Assembly (NCBI GenBank): GCA_020063565.1
Contig: JAICDB010000008.1
Coordinates: 103,914-167,913, forward strand
Direction of reading: 5' to 3'
DNA length: 64,000 bases
DNA from: Clostridiales bacterium
Lineage (GTDB): Bacteria; Bacillota; DSM-16504; Desulfitibacterales; JAICDB01
In this document: positions 41,105-49,835 of the stretch, piece after piece
How positions within the stretch are numbered: the stretch's first letter is position 1
Layout: each line of letters opens with the position of its first letter
Position numbers and translations under genes: made by a program
The notes under the pieces: model-generated
What the model was told of the DNA's origin: nothing
Database searches by the model: none
Seen by the model: the letters and a program-made list of their open reading frames with translations, nothing else

Positions 41105-42325
41105 CTAATTTCCTTGTAAAAGTCCGGGCGGTAATAATACCTTTTCTTTAATAAATACAAATGCAATGACAGTAATTATTATAACTAGAAGTGCTGCGCC
41201 AAGGAATAGCGGTGTTTTACCCAGTTCTGTAACCAGTCCAAAGGTAGGAGGACCGATTGCAACTCCGAAAAAACGGGTTGATCCATAGAGGCAGGTTATT
41301 ATACCCCTTTCTTCTGTAGCGGCGGCGCTTGTTATTAATGTATTTACCGCAGGTAAAACTATTCCGGTACCTATTCCCATTACAATTAAGGCTATAAACA
41401 AAAAATAAATATTTGTGATAAATGCTATTACTGCCATTGCGCCTGTTACTCCTAGTAACCCTAAAACTATGGCAATTTTTAAGTGATGTGATGCCTGTTT
41501 GGACAGATACACTCCGGACAGGTAGGAAGTAAGCGCCATGGAAGCTACAGGTATGGCAATTAAAAGTCCGGTAGAAAAACCTCTTATACCATATTTTTGT
41601 TCTAAAACATCAGATATATAGCTTAAAGTTCCAAAGAGAATAAAAAGAACAACACCGCCGGCTAAAAAGCTGGAAATGAGAGAAACTCCCTTTTCTTTAA
41701 AAATTTCCTTTAACTTTGTCAGGTACTTGCCTGGATTTTGGCGCTTTTTATTTTCCTGCGGTTCCTTGACTATCAACCAGACGGCAAATGCTACAGGGAT
41801 TGCTAAAAAGCCGTAAACAAAAAATGGTGCAAACCAGATAATTAGACCCAAAGCTGCACCGGAAACCGGACTGACAACCTTTCCCAAACCATTTGCTGCT
41901 TCTAGAAGACCTAAAGCCTTTGTCCGTTCCTTACTTTGAAAAATATCGCCGATTAGTGCCATTGCAAGTTGATATGTTCCTCCTGCACCTATTCCCTGAA
42001 TAATTCTTCCTATCAGAAGAACATTATATGGTTTTGCCAGAAGTAAGGAGGCAAAACCTGCTATAAGTCCCCCTAACCCGTAAATAATTAAGGCCGGGGC
42101 CATGATAGCTTTACGGCTGAATCTATCTGAGAGATAACCTGCTATTGGTATGACGAGCCCAGCAGGAATGGAGAAAGCAGTGATAATAAGTCCTACCTGA
42201 AAAAGTGTAATATTCATTTTTGCTTTCATTGTTGGTAGAAGCGGAATCAACATTGAATTACCCAGAACCATGATGAAAGGAACGGTACTTAAAACTATAA
42301 AGGGTAAAATCATCTGTTTTTTCAT
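41105..42325 (-). CDS. MFS transporter, drug:H+ antiporter type
   Basis: 406 aa, 12 predicted membrane helices. Motif A-like GYLSDRFSRKAIM (about 63-75) between helices 2 and 3, and IGRIIQGIGAGG (about 106-117), are typical of multidrug-type major facilitator proteins. Substrate unknown. Start ATG 42325 is preceded by GGGGGAAATAAA on the minus strand. Monocistronic and divergent from yqhV. Confidence 0.9.
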   Translation of the reverse strand: MKKQMILPFIVLSTVPFIMVLGNSMLIPLLPTMKAKMNITLFQVGLIITAFSIPAGLVIPIAGYLSDRFSRKAIMAPALIIYGLGGLIAGFASLLLAKPYNVLLIGRIIQGIGAGGTYQLAMALIGDIFQSKERTKALGLLEAANGLGKVVSPVSGAALGLIIWFAPFFVYGFLAIPVAFAVWLIVKEPQENKKRQNPGKYLTKLKEIFKEKGVSLISSFLAGGVVLFILFGTLSYISDVLEQKYGIRGFSTGLLIAIPVASMALTSYLSGVYLSKQASHHLKIAIVLGLLGVTGAMAVIAFITNIYFLFIALIVMGIGTGIVLPAVNTLITSAAATEERGIITCLYGSTRFFGVAIGPPTFGLVTELGKTPLFLGAALLVIIITVIAFVFIKEKVLLPPGLLQGN

Positions 42326-42436
42326 TTTATTTCCCCCGTTTTACTTTTAATTTTTGGAAGTTAATAGTACATATTCTAGCGATTATTAGCTTTTCATATA
42401 ATCTAATAATTAATTCAATATAAGGGGAGGAAAATA

Positions 42437-42709
42437 ATGTTTTTTATAAAGGACAAGTATGTTTTTGGAATGGCTTTTTTGCGAATCATTTCCGGTATAA
42501 TAGAGTTTTCTGCGGCAATGGTGATGTTAAAACTTAATAGAGTCGAACATGCCTTAAAAATAAATGCTGTACTTGCAGCAGTTGGCCCAATAGTGTTAAT
42601 GAGTGTAATGGCTCTGGGGCTTGTAGGTCTGGCAGGAAGGGTTTCGCCTGGAAAAATTTTAATTATAATTATAGGTGTACTGATTATTTTTTATGGTGTA
42701 CAAAAATAA
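42437..42709 (+). CDS. yqhV: YqhV family membrane protein (DUF2619)
   Basis: 90 aa with three hydrophobic segments. N-terminal DKYVFGMAFLRIISGIIE and a conserved MLKLNRVEHALKINA stretch match the small YqhV family of Bacillus and Clostridia. Function unknown; in spore formers yqhV lies near the spoIIIA genes, but not here. ATG preceded by GGGGAGGAAAATA. Confidence 0.8.
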   Translation: MFFIKDKYVFGMAFLRIISGIIEFSAAMVMLKLNRVEHALKINAVLAAVGPIVLMSVMALGLVGLAGRVSPGKILIIIIGVLIIFYGVQK

Positions 42710-42738
42710 ATTTGCTATTTGAGGTAGGTGCTTAAGTA

Positions 42739-43437
42739 ATGGAAATACATGTAATTGAAAAAGCAGAAAAAATAAGTAATTATGATTTACAAGGAAGTCA
42801 GCTGGTTGCCATCGATGTTTTAAGGGCCACTTCCACCATGGTTACAGCTTTTAAAAATGGAGCTCTGAAAATTATACCCGTTATGAAAACACAGCAAGCT
42901 TTTAATATAAAAAAGAGTAATTCACAGGTAATACTGGGTGGTGAAAGGGGCGGGGTAAAGATTTCCGGTTTTCACTTAGGAAATTCTCCTGCAGAATATA
43001 CTCCCGAAAATGTATACGGCAAAACAATTGTTATGACCACTACCAACGGAACAAGGCTCATCCAGAATTCACTGGCTGCAGAATCAATTTATATAGGGTG
43101 TCTTTTAAATGCCAAAGCAGTAGCAGAAAAGCTAAACAAAACACGGGTTTTTCTTGCTTGTGCAGGAACCAGGGGGTATTTTTCACCGGAAGATTTTATG
43201 GCGGCAGGTGCCATCGCCTGGCACCTAATCCAAAGTAAAAATGTTGCTTTAAACGAAAAGGCAAAAAGAGCTGTAGAATTTTTCAAAGGAGTAAAAAACC
43301 GGGCAGAATTCCTCAAACTGTTTCCCCACGGCAATCTTTTGATACAAAGGGGGTTTGAAAAAGATATTTCATACTGCTGCCAGCTCGATACAATACCGGT
43401 AGTACCCAGGTATTACTGCGGTTCTTTGTATGTTTAA
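42739..43437 (+). CDS. comB: 2-phosphosulfolactate phosphatase family (ComB-like)
   Basis: 232 aa, ComB family. Motifs: AIDVLRATSTMVTA (24-37), LGGERGG (about 66-72), TTTNGTR near 100-106 and ACAGTRG near 140-146. Family members hydrolyse 2-phosphosulfolactate in coenzyme M synthesis; many bacteria without that pathway carry homologues of unclear role. GAGGTAGGTG precedes ATG; 29 nt after yqhV. Confidence 0.87.
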   Translation: MEIHVIEKAEKISNYDLQGSQLVAIDVLRATSTMVTAFKNGALKIIPVMKTQQAFNIKKSNSQVILGGERGGVKISGFHLGNSPAEYTPENVYGKTIVMTTTNGTRLIQNSLAAESIYIGCLLNAKAVAEKLNKTRVFLACAGTRGYFSPEDFMAAGAIAWHLIQSKNVALNEKAKRAVEFFKGVKNRAEFLKLFPHGNLLIQRGFEKDISYCCQLDTIPVVPRYYCGSLYV

Positions 43438-43522
43438 GTTTTAAGAGGTAATCATGGTAAGTCTAATTTAGTGTGTACCTGCATATATTTGTAAGCAGAA
43501 ATTTGTTTTTGGGGCGGATTTG

Positions 43523-43978
43523 ATGAATACAACTACTTTGATGATGTTATTAATCCTTTTGCTAGGAATACTTGGAAGATCGAATATTATTGCTGCTGCT
43601 GCAGCAATTTTACTTCTTGTTCAATTTACAAACCTGCAAAGATTTTTTCCAATGTTGGAAAGGCGCGGGCTGGAACTGGGGCTTCTTTTTCTTATTATTT
43701 CCGTACTGGTTCCCTTTGCGGCAGGTAAGGTTCCTGTAAAGGATATACTCACCAGTTTTTTTACCATTCCCGGTGTAATTGCCATCTTAAGCGGAGCGCT
43801 TGCCACCCATCTAAATTGCAAAGGACTTGAGATGCTGCAAAGTACACCGCAACTTATGATAGGGTTGGTTGTAGGATCGATAATTGGGATAACCTTGCTG
43901 GGAGGAATACCTGTGGGGCCTTTAATGGCAGGGGGAATAGCGGCGCTTTTGATGCAGATTGTGAATTTATTCAGGTGA
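43523..43978 (+). CDS. UPF0756/DUF441 membrane protein (YeaL-like)
   Basis: 151 aa, about four to five membrane segments; RGLELGLLFLIISVLVPFA (about 48-66) and a glycine-rich C-terminus GGIPVGPLMAGGIAAL fit UPF0756. Function unknown. ATG 43523 is chosen (GGGGCGG 5 nt upstream) over TTG 43520. Followed by a terminator. Confidence 0.85.
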   Translation: MNTTTLMMLLILLLGILGRSNIIAAAAAILLLVQFTNLQRFFPMLERRGLELGLLFLIISVLVPFAAGKVPVKDILTSFFTIPGVIAILSGALATHLNCKGLEMLQSTPQLMIGLVVGSIIGITLLGGIPVGPLMAGGIAALLMQIVNLFR

Positions 43979-44007
43979 GATAATTACATAATATATTTAT
44001 TAAAATA

Positions 44008-44037
44008 ACACTACCTAGTTAGGGTGGTGTTTTTTAT
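44008..44037 (+). terminator. Terminator after UPF0756 gene
   Basis: AACACTACC...GGTGGTGTT-type stem followed by TTTTT. Confidence 0.75.
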
Positions 44038-44150
44038 TGTTCAAAGAGTTCGTATAGAAATTATAGCAATGAACTATTTCCAGAGAGGAATTTACAATTT
44101 ATTGCAGAATACTTTATGCAAATATTTTACTTCATCAGGAGGTAAGAACT

Positions 44151-44852
44151 TTGAATTATGTTGACCTGGTGTTGATTATTGTATTGGCCCTGGGGGCATT
44201 TAAAGGATACAGAAGGGGATTTATTTATACCCTTGGAGGCCTCTTTGGCTGGATTGTCAGTTTAGTTATAGCTATGATGTACAGCTCAAATTTTAAGATT
44301 TTTTTGGATGAAAAGCTGATGTTATCAAATAAATTGGGAGAATGGCTTGGAGAGCATCTTCCTCTGCCTGATTTTGCACAGAGTGCGGGTTCAAGTGTGA
44401 GTGAAGTACAGCAATCCATTAATAATATGCCTTTGCCAGGCTTTATGAAAGAATCGCTTACCGAACAGGTAATAATCTTAAATGCCACCGGTGACGGTTC
44501 CGCAAGCTTAGCACAGGTTGTAGGCTATGGACTTGCAGATATAATTGTTAAGGGAATAGCTTTTTTGATATTGTTTTTTATAGTTTCATTTATTATTAAA
44601 TTGTTAATAATGCTTTTTAGCAGGGGTGTCAATGCAACCGTCTTTGGCGGTGTTAACCGTTTGGGAGGCCTCATAATGGGAACTGTGATAAATGCCTGCA
44701 TAATGGCTGTAGTTGTAGGTGTCTTATACCCGCTTTTAACGGCAGGTATGCCGGCTAACCCGGTGGGGCAGGAGGTAGAAACATCATTTTTAACACCAAT
44801 CCTGCTTAATATCTTTGCTGTTATCAGCAGTCATATTTTTGGCTTCATATAA
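44151..44852 (+). CDS. CvpA family membrane protein
   Basis: 233 aa, four hydrophobic segments. N-terminal NYVDLVLIIVLALGAFKGYR and later VNRLGGLIMGTVI match CvpA/colicin V production proteins, linked in other bacteria to envelope homeostasis. A soluble loop lies at about 50-110. TTG start at 44151 with AGGAGGT 7 nt upstream; no in-frame ATG fits. Confidence 0.85.
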   Translation: MNYVDLVLIIVLALGAFKGYRRGFIYTLGGLFGWIVSLVIAMMYSSNFKIFLDEKLMLSNKLGEWLGEHLPLPDFAQSAGSSVSEVQQSINNMPLPGFMKESLTEQVIILNATGDGSASLAQVVGYGLADIIVKGIAFLILFFIVSFIIKLLIMLFSRGVNATVFGGVNRLGGLIMGTVINACIMAVVVGVLYPLLTAGMPANPVGQEVETSFLTPILLNIFAVISSHIFGFI

Positions 44853-44969
44853 TAATAGATACAATAGCATGGCTGGGTAAAGGTGCATAAGTAAATCAAA
44901 AAAGAGACATATTTCCGCCCTTGTCCAAATATCTTGTAATAAAGTTCCTTTACAAGAGGTGGAATTTTT

Positions 44970-46253
44970 ATGTCTGAGAGAAGTGTTCGTTATGGAGATT
45001 TTGTTTACTGGGGATTGTTGTTGGCGGTATCTGCTCCGGTGTTAATATTAGGCGTATTTCTCGTTCTTCTTTTAACATTACCTGGCGCAAATTTGCCTGC
45101 AGGAGGTTTTTCCGTACTTATAATAGCTAAAGCTGTATTTTACGGAGGCGGTGTGCTGCTTATCCTCCTGGGAAATATTGTCCGAAAAAATTATATTGCC
45201 ACAATTCTGGCCTTACTTGCATTTATGGCGGTTTTTTTTCAATTATTTCCCCCTCAAATCTCTCCTTCAGGGATGGATGTAGTCTTAGGACTTCCCGGTT
45301 TAGCGCTTGTCCTTTTGGCGCTGGCTGTCTGGCTGCCTGACTTTCAAAACAGGAATTGTTACTGTTGTCTGGCTTTTGGTATTCTGTGCGGCCTGGTGGT
45401 AGCCTACCAGCTTTTTGAAGTACTTGCACTGGTTTTTTTACCATATGCTCTGCCATCCTTTTTGGAGTCCCATTCCTGGCTAAACATATTTGAAATATGG
45501 GGAAATTGGATTGTTTACTTTTCTTTAATCTTTAAACTATTGAAAGGTTGGACATATCAAAATGAGTCCTTAACTTTTAGCGGCCTCTATTTTAAACCGT
45601 TCCTTGGAATTACAGCTCTGGCAATAGTATTTGCCATGCTTTTGATGACAGGTCTATTTATGCAGCTTGAAAAGGGCCTGGCAACTGTTGAGTACGTAAT
45701 TCAACCAACGGGTAATGTTGATAAACTTGATATTCTGCTACCGGTAGCGCAGTTTAAAGATGAAGGAGAGGTAATTGCAGCAAATGATTTTATAGCCCTA
45801 TATGCCGAAAGAAAAGAAAGGTTAAATGCCAAAATAGAGTTTGTACAAACAGAATACGGTACGATGCTTCATTTTATTCATAATGAACCGGTCAAAGATA
45901 AGGTTGTTATCCGGGGCCAACTGGAATCACAGAACCTGGGCTGGTATCTCGGCAGGGAAGAGGTGCCTGTAGTCTTAAGCCCAAGAGTGATTGATGAGGA
46001 TTGGACTCGGGCCACTGAACTTCCTGTAGTTCCTGAACATAATGCACTTTATACTGTAGTTAACTGTAAAAGTGGCGGAGGAGCAGTCAGCTTAAGCTAC
46101 TGCCTTGAATTGGTGGTTAAGGGAGTTAAACCGAGCGCTTACCAGCAGGTATTTACTGCATACCTTCCCTTTAATTACCTCGAAGGATTTAAGATTAAGG
46201 AGGGCTGGCAGCTGGTTCCCATGATTGAAGAAATACTGGTGCGGGAGATGTGA
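44970..46253 (+). CDS. Hypothetical membrane protein, 427 aa
   Basis: No family recognised. The N-terminal half (about 1-235) has about seven hydrophobic helices; the first five are leucine/valine-rich. The C-terminal half (about 240-427) is hydrophilic and looks beta-rich, probably on the outer face. A CYCC cluster lies in the loop near residues 130-133. ATG 44970 has AAGAGGTGG upstream. It stands alone just before the B12 riboswitch, with no operon partner. Confidence 0.7.
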   Translation: MSERSVRYGDFVYWGLLLAVSAPVLILGVFLVLLLTLPGANLPAGGFSVLIIAKAVFYGGGVLLILLGNIVRKNYIATILALLAFMAVFFQLFPPQISPSGMDVVLGLPGLALVLLALAVWLPDFQNRNCYCCLAFGILCGLVVAYQLFEVLALVFLPYALPSFLESHSWLNIFEIWGNWIVYFSLIFKLLKGWTYQNESLTFSGLYFKPFLGITALAIVFAMLLMTGLFMQLEKGLATVEYVIQPTGNVDKLDILLPVAQFKDEGEVIAANDFIALYAERKERLNAKIEFVQTEYGTMLHFIHNEPVKDKVVIRGQLESQNLGWYLGREEVPVVLSPRVIDEDWTRATELPVVPEHNALYTVVNCKSGGGAVSLSYCLELVVKGVKPSAYQQVFTAYLPFNYLEGFKIKEGWQLVPMIEEILVREM

Positions 46254-46275
46254 GTTAAACTGACCAAATAATACC

Positions 46276-46304
46276 TTGTATTTCAGTAGCTGATATTGTA
46301 AAAT
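46276..46304 (+). promoter_or_regulatory. Promoter of riboswitch-alpha-ribazole salvage operon
   Basis: TTGTAT (46276-46281), 17 bp, TAAAAT (46299-46304), about 25 nt before the aptamer. Confidence 0.6.
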
Positions 46305-46327
46305 ACTTATAAGATTAATATGAGTAA

Positions 46328-46578
46328 CTGCTATAGGTGCCCTTGTATAAGGGAGAATAGGGAATCGGGTGAGAATCCCGAGCGGTCCCGCCACTGTGAT
46401 TGGGGAGCGCCTTGCATTATGCCACTGCCCAGCACTTAATCCAATACAACTTATTAGTTTACTCAATACTTTCATCCGTGGATGTTAGTAGCGATTAAAC
46501 TTAAAGTTAATACCGGATTAAGTGCTGGGTGGGAAGGGGCAAGGAATGCTGTGAACCGGAGCCAGGAGACCTGCCTAT
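46328..46578 (+). ncRNA. Cobalamin riboswitch (copy 2) upstream of alpha-ribazole salvage genes
   Basis: Same aptamer as copy 1: TAGGTGCCC, GAATAGGGAA, GCGGTCCCGCCACTGTGA and GAGCCAGGAGACCTGCC are all present, with a perfect TCGGGTGAGAATCCCGA hairpin. The peripheral arm holds the same 102-nt insert, reversed. The downstream terminator (46606) and a competing CATGAA/TTCATG hairpin (about 46592-46614) form the expression platform. It is predicted to switch off cblS, the ECF S-component and the A/T genes when B12 is sufficient. Confidence 0.93.
46428..46529. repeat. Invertible-looking 102-nt hairpin insert, orientation B
   Basis: Perfect 15-bp arms (46428-46442, 46515-46529) bound 72 nt (46443-46514) that are the exact reverse complement of 244-315. 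Flanking riboswitch sequence is in the same orientation in both copies. Confidence 0.92.
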
Positions 46579-46605
46579 AGCATTGGGAAGCCATGAATGA
46601 TGGTA

Positions 46606-46672
46606 AAGTTCATGACTTATTTGCTTATTGCGTTTTACGTAGTGGGTTAATAAGTTATGAACTTTTTTATTT
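46606..46672 (+). terminator. Riboswitch 2 terminator
   Basis: AAGTTCATGACTTATT pairs with AATAAGTTATGAACTT (one G-U), followed by TTTTATTTT. Its left arm overlaps the alternative CATGAA/TTCATG hairpin. Confidence 0.8.
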
Positions 46673-46715
46673 TATTAAGCAATTCTAATTGATAAAAGAA
46701 GGGGGGGAGACAGGT

Positions 46716-47462
46716 ATGGGATATAAAGGAAGGGATGTGGAAGTAATACCTTTAGGGGATGACAAGTGTCTGGTTGCTGCTTGCGACTCCTGTGGCGCCA
46801 TAGGCTCCAAAGAGCTGGATGTCGTTAATGTTCCCAACTATGTAGTAGGAAGGTTCACAACAAGGGTTGCTTTGCTTGAAGTTATGTCTACAGCGGCTAG
46901 TCCTTGGATGATAACTGTAGCAGTTTCCAATGAGCCTTGCCCAACAGGTGAAGAAATTTTAGAGGGAGTTAAAGATGAGCTTAAGGCTGTTGATCTCTCT
47001 TCTTTACCACTGGCCATAAGTACCGAAAAGAATATGCCTACAAAACAGACAGGTCTGGGAATTACTGTGGTGGGAATATGTGATAGTGAAAAATTACGTA
47101 TCGCTACTTCACAGCCAGGAGATATACTTTACTGCCTGGGGTTGCCTAAAGTAGGCCCTGAAGTAAAAAATCCTGATGATCCCGAAATTGTACAGGGTAC
47201 ACATATTCAAAAATTGTTGGAAACTCCGGGAATCCATGATGTTGTAATGGTTGGCTCAAAAGGCGTCCGAAAAGAGGCGGAGATACTTGCAGAAAATGTC
47301 AAGGGGCATTTTGAGCTGGAAACTTCTGGTCGGGTTGATGTCGATAAGTCAGCCGGGCCGTCTACTTGCCTGATATTTACGCAAACACCAGATATTTCAC
47401 CGCCGGACTTTTCCCTTACTCCTCTTTCAAAAATTGGACGAATTGTACCGGATTCCGGTTAA
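46716..47462 (+). CDS. cblS: Alpha-ribazole kinase-like protein (CblS)
   Basis: 248 aa of the AIR-synthase/ThiL-like ATP-binding fold: DACDSCGAIGSK-type N-terminal glycine pattern (ACDSCGAIGSK near 23-33) and TKQTGLGITVVG near 110-121. CblS phosphorylates alpha-ribazole so that the lower ligand of B12 can be salvaged; known in Geobacillus and Listeria together with the transporter CblT. The B12 riboswitch before it and the ECF S-component after it match that pair. ATG 46716 has GGGGGGGAG 6 nt upstream; a TTG at 46689 precedes this site. Confidence 0.68.
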   Translation: MGYKGRDVEVIPLGDDKCLVAACDSCGAIGSKELDVVNVPNYVVGRFTTRVALLEVMSTAASPWMITVAVSNEPCPTGEEILEGVKDELKAVDLSSLPLAISTEKNMPTKQTGLGITVVGICDSEKLRIATSQPGDILYCLGLPKVGPEVKNPDDPEIVQGTHIQKLLETPGIHDVVMVGSKGVRKEAEILAENVKGHFELETSGRVDVDKSAGPSTCLIFTQTPDISPPDFSLTPLSKIGRIVPDSG

Positions 47463-47526
47463 AGTTCAAAAAACTTAAAAAAATCTGCGGCATACAATAA
47501 AAAATTTATTAGGAGGTATTTAAAAA

Positions 47527-48048
47527 ATGATTAACCAGGAACAACAATTAGAAAGAGAAGATTTAAAACAAACTGTTTGGAATGTTAAAAGACTTGCAAT
47601 TATTGCCGTTTTTATTGCATTAAGTGCAGTTGGTTCTATGATAAAAATACCCAGCCCTGTAGGGACAATTGGCATGGATTCTGCCCCGGGATTTTTTAGT
47701 GCCCTGGCTTTTGGAAGTATTGAAGGTGCTCTAGTAATAGGTATTGGTCACCTGTTAACTTCTGCCGTGGTAGGATTTCCGCTCACTATTCCAATGCATC
47801 TTTTTATTGCTGTTTTAATGGCAATGTGGGCAATAGCTTTCAGATTTGTTAACGAAAAATTCGGTTTGATTCCTGCAGTTATTGTCGCTACCTTTTTAAA
47901 TGGAGTGCTTTCTTCCTTTACCATGATGCCCATTGGCGGTATCGGAGCAGTTTTAGGTGTCATGCCCTTTTTAGTGATAGGGTCAGCTATCAATATCATT
48001 GTAGCTGCTGTAGCATACAAAATGATTAAGAAGAGTAATTTGATGTAA
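47527..48048 (+). CDS. cblT: ECF transporter S component (CblT-like, alpha-ribazole)
   Basis: 173 aa, five to six membrane helices. A basic N-terminus is followed by LAIIAVFIALSAVGSMI, then GFFSALAFGSIEGALVIGIG (about 58-77), the pattern of energy-coupling-factor substrate-binding subunits. Between a CblS-like kinase and ECF energising genes and under a B12 riboswitch, alpha-ribazole or a related cobamide precursor is the likely ligand. A different B12 precursor cannot be excluded. TAGGAGG precedes ATG. Confidence 0.72.
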   Translation: MINQEQQLEREDLKQTVWNVKRLAIIAVFIALSAVGSMIKIPSPVGTIGMDSAPGFFSALAFGSIEGALVIGIGHLLTSAVVGFPLTIPMHLFIAVLMAMWAIAFRFVNEKFGLIPAVIVATFLNGVLSSFTMMPIGGIGAVLGVMPFLVIGSAINIIVAAVAYKMIKKSNLM

Positions 48049-48083
48049 TTTGAGCTCACTTTGAGAGGTTGAGAGGTGGCAAC

Positions 48084-49835
48084 ATGAATAAAGCTATTGA
48101 GCTTGAGGATGTGTCCTATCGTTATCCTAAAGCCCGGACATCAAATCTTAAAAACATTACTATATCAATAGAAAAAGGGAAGTTTGTTGTAATAATGGGT
48201 CCTACCGGAGCAGGAAAAACCACCCTGAGTTTATGCTTAAACGGTCTAATTCCTCAACTTTTGGAAGGGGATTTAACGGGAAATATCACTGTGGCTGGCA
48301 GGGACTTGAGCAAATACAGGGTACAGACCATGTCGAAACACATTGGTCTCGTTCTTCAGGACCCTGAAGCCCAAATCTTTGGAATGACTGTTCGGGAAGA
48401 TACTGCATTTGGTCCCAGGAACCTTTCACTTTCTGTGGAAGAAATTTATGAAAGGGTAGACCGGGCTCTGGAAAAAGTTCGCTTAAAGGGTTATGAGGAC
48501 AGAAATACCTCTGAATTATCGGGAGGAGAAAAACAACGCTTAGCAATTGCAGGGGTACTGGCAATGCAACCGGAAGTACTGGTACTCGATGAACCGAGTT
48601 CGGAGCTGGATCCGGAGGGAAGAGCAGAGATATATAAGACGATTGATGAGCTGCGCTTGGAAAAAGATTTAACAATTCTGGCAGTTGAGCATTACAGTGA
48701 AGAAGTTATTGCCAGGGCCAATGAAGTAGTTGTCCTCAACCAGGGGGAAATTGCCTGGAGAGGTGAGCCGGAAAAACTATTTCGCAATATCCCCCTGTTG
48801 TACCGGCTTGGCATTAAACCGTTACCCGTTAGCCTTGTCGGCTGGGATTTATATCAAAAAGGGTGGATTACTTCTGATGAAATACCTCTTGATGTTCCGA
48901 CAGCAGAAAAGATGATTAGAAATTTGTTAATAAAGCATGGAAATAGGCAGCTTGAAAGCTGCTCCAAACGATCCGGTATCAAGCTGCAAGAAAAGAAATC
49001 ACAACCATTACTTCAGGTTACCAATTTGAAGTACCGTTACAACAGCGGCCAAACTGCGCTCAGGTCTATTAACCTGACGGTTCAAAAGGGGGAATTTATA
49101 GCCCTTATCGGCCAAAACGGGGCAGGAAAAACTACTCTGGCCAAGCATTTAAACGGTTTGTTGAAGCCTACGGAGGGGGATGTAGTAATTGATGGAATCA
49201 ACACAAAAGAGTCTGACACATCCCAACTGTCCCGGGTGGTAGGTTATGTTTTTCAAAACCCTGACCACCAGATTTTTTCCGTATCGGTAGAAAAAGAATT
49301 GGAATACGGTTTGAAAAATGCCGGTTTTGAAGGGGCTGAAATTAAACAACGAATTGACGAAGCACTGAAAATCACCGGGTTAGAAAAGTACCGTAATGTT
49401 CATCCTTTTTCCCTGGGCAAAGGGGAAAGACAGGTTATTGCAGTTACCTCAATTTTAGCGCTCAAGCCCAAAATACTTGTTGTTGATGAGCCTACTACAG
49501 GCTTGGATTGGGCTGGCATCAACAAGATGATGTCGTTAATTAAAAAACTCCATGAAAACGGAACTACAATTATCATGATTAGCCACGATATGGATATTGT
49601 AGCCAAGCATGCCCGGCGGGTTATTGTTATGAAAGATGGCGGTATTTTGCTGGACGGGGAGACAAGAGAGGTGTTCTCAAACTTTGAAGCGCTACAGCAG
49701 GCAGCTATTCTTCCGCCGCAGATAGTAAGGTTAACTAAGGGCCTTGAGGATCTGGGCTTTCAGGAAAACTTGCTGGATGAAAGTGAATTTACTGCAGCCC
49801 TTCTTCGGAAATTGGAGGATGTGCAATGTTTATAG
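48084..49835 (+). CDS. ECF transporter ATPase, EcfA-EcfA' fusion
   Basis: 583 aa with two complete ABC domains. First: Walker A GPTGAGKTT (about 37-45), signature LSGGEKQRLAIAG, Walker B VLVLDEPSSELD. Second: Walker A GQNGAGKTT (about 338-346), signature degenerate as FSLGKGERQVIAV, Walker B ILVVDEPTTGLD. It energises the upstream S component; such fused A-A' proteins occur in dedicated ECF systems. ATG 48084 (GAGAGGTGG upstream) is preferred over TTG 48069. Overlaps the EcfT gene by 10 nt. Confidence 0.9.
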   Translation: MNKAIELEDVSYRYPKARTSNLKNITISIEKGKFVVIMGPTGAGKTTLSLCLNGLIPQLLEGDLTGNITVAGRDLSKYRVQTMSKHIGLVLQDPEAQIFGMTVREDTAFGPRNLSLSVEEIYERVDRALEKVRLKGYEDRNTSELSGGEKQRLAIAGVLAMQPEVLVLDEPSSELDPEGRAEIYKTIDELRLEKDLTILAVEHYSEEVIARANEVVVLNQGEIAWRGEPEKLFRNIPLLYRLGIKPLPVSLVGWDLYQKGWITSDEIPLDVPTAEKMIRNLLIKHGNRQLESCSKRSGIKLQEKKSQPLLQVTNLKYRYNSGQTALRSINLTVQKGEFIALIGQNGAGKTTLAKHLNGLLKPTEGDVVIDGINTKESDTSQLSRVVGYVFQNPDHQIFSVSVEKELEYGLKNAGFEGAEIKQRIDEALKITGLEKYRNVHPFSLGKGERQVIAVTSILALKPKILVVDEPTTGLDWAGINKMMSLIKKLHENGTTIIMISHDMDIVAKHARRVIVMKDGGILLDGETREVFSNFEALQQAAILPPQIVRLTKGLEDLGFQENLLDESEFTAALLRKLEDVQCL

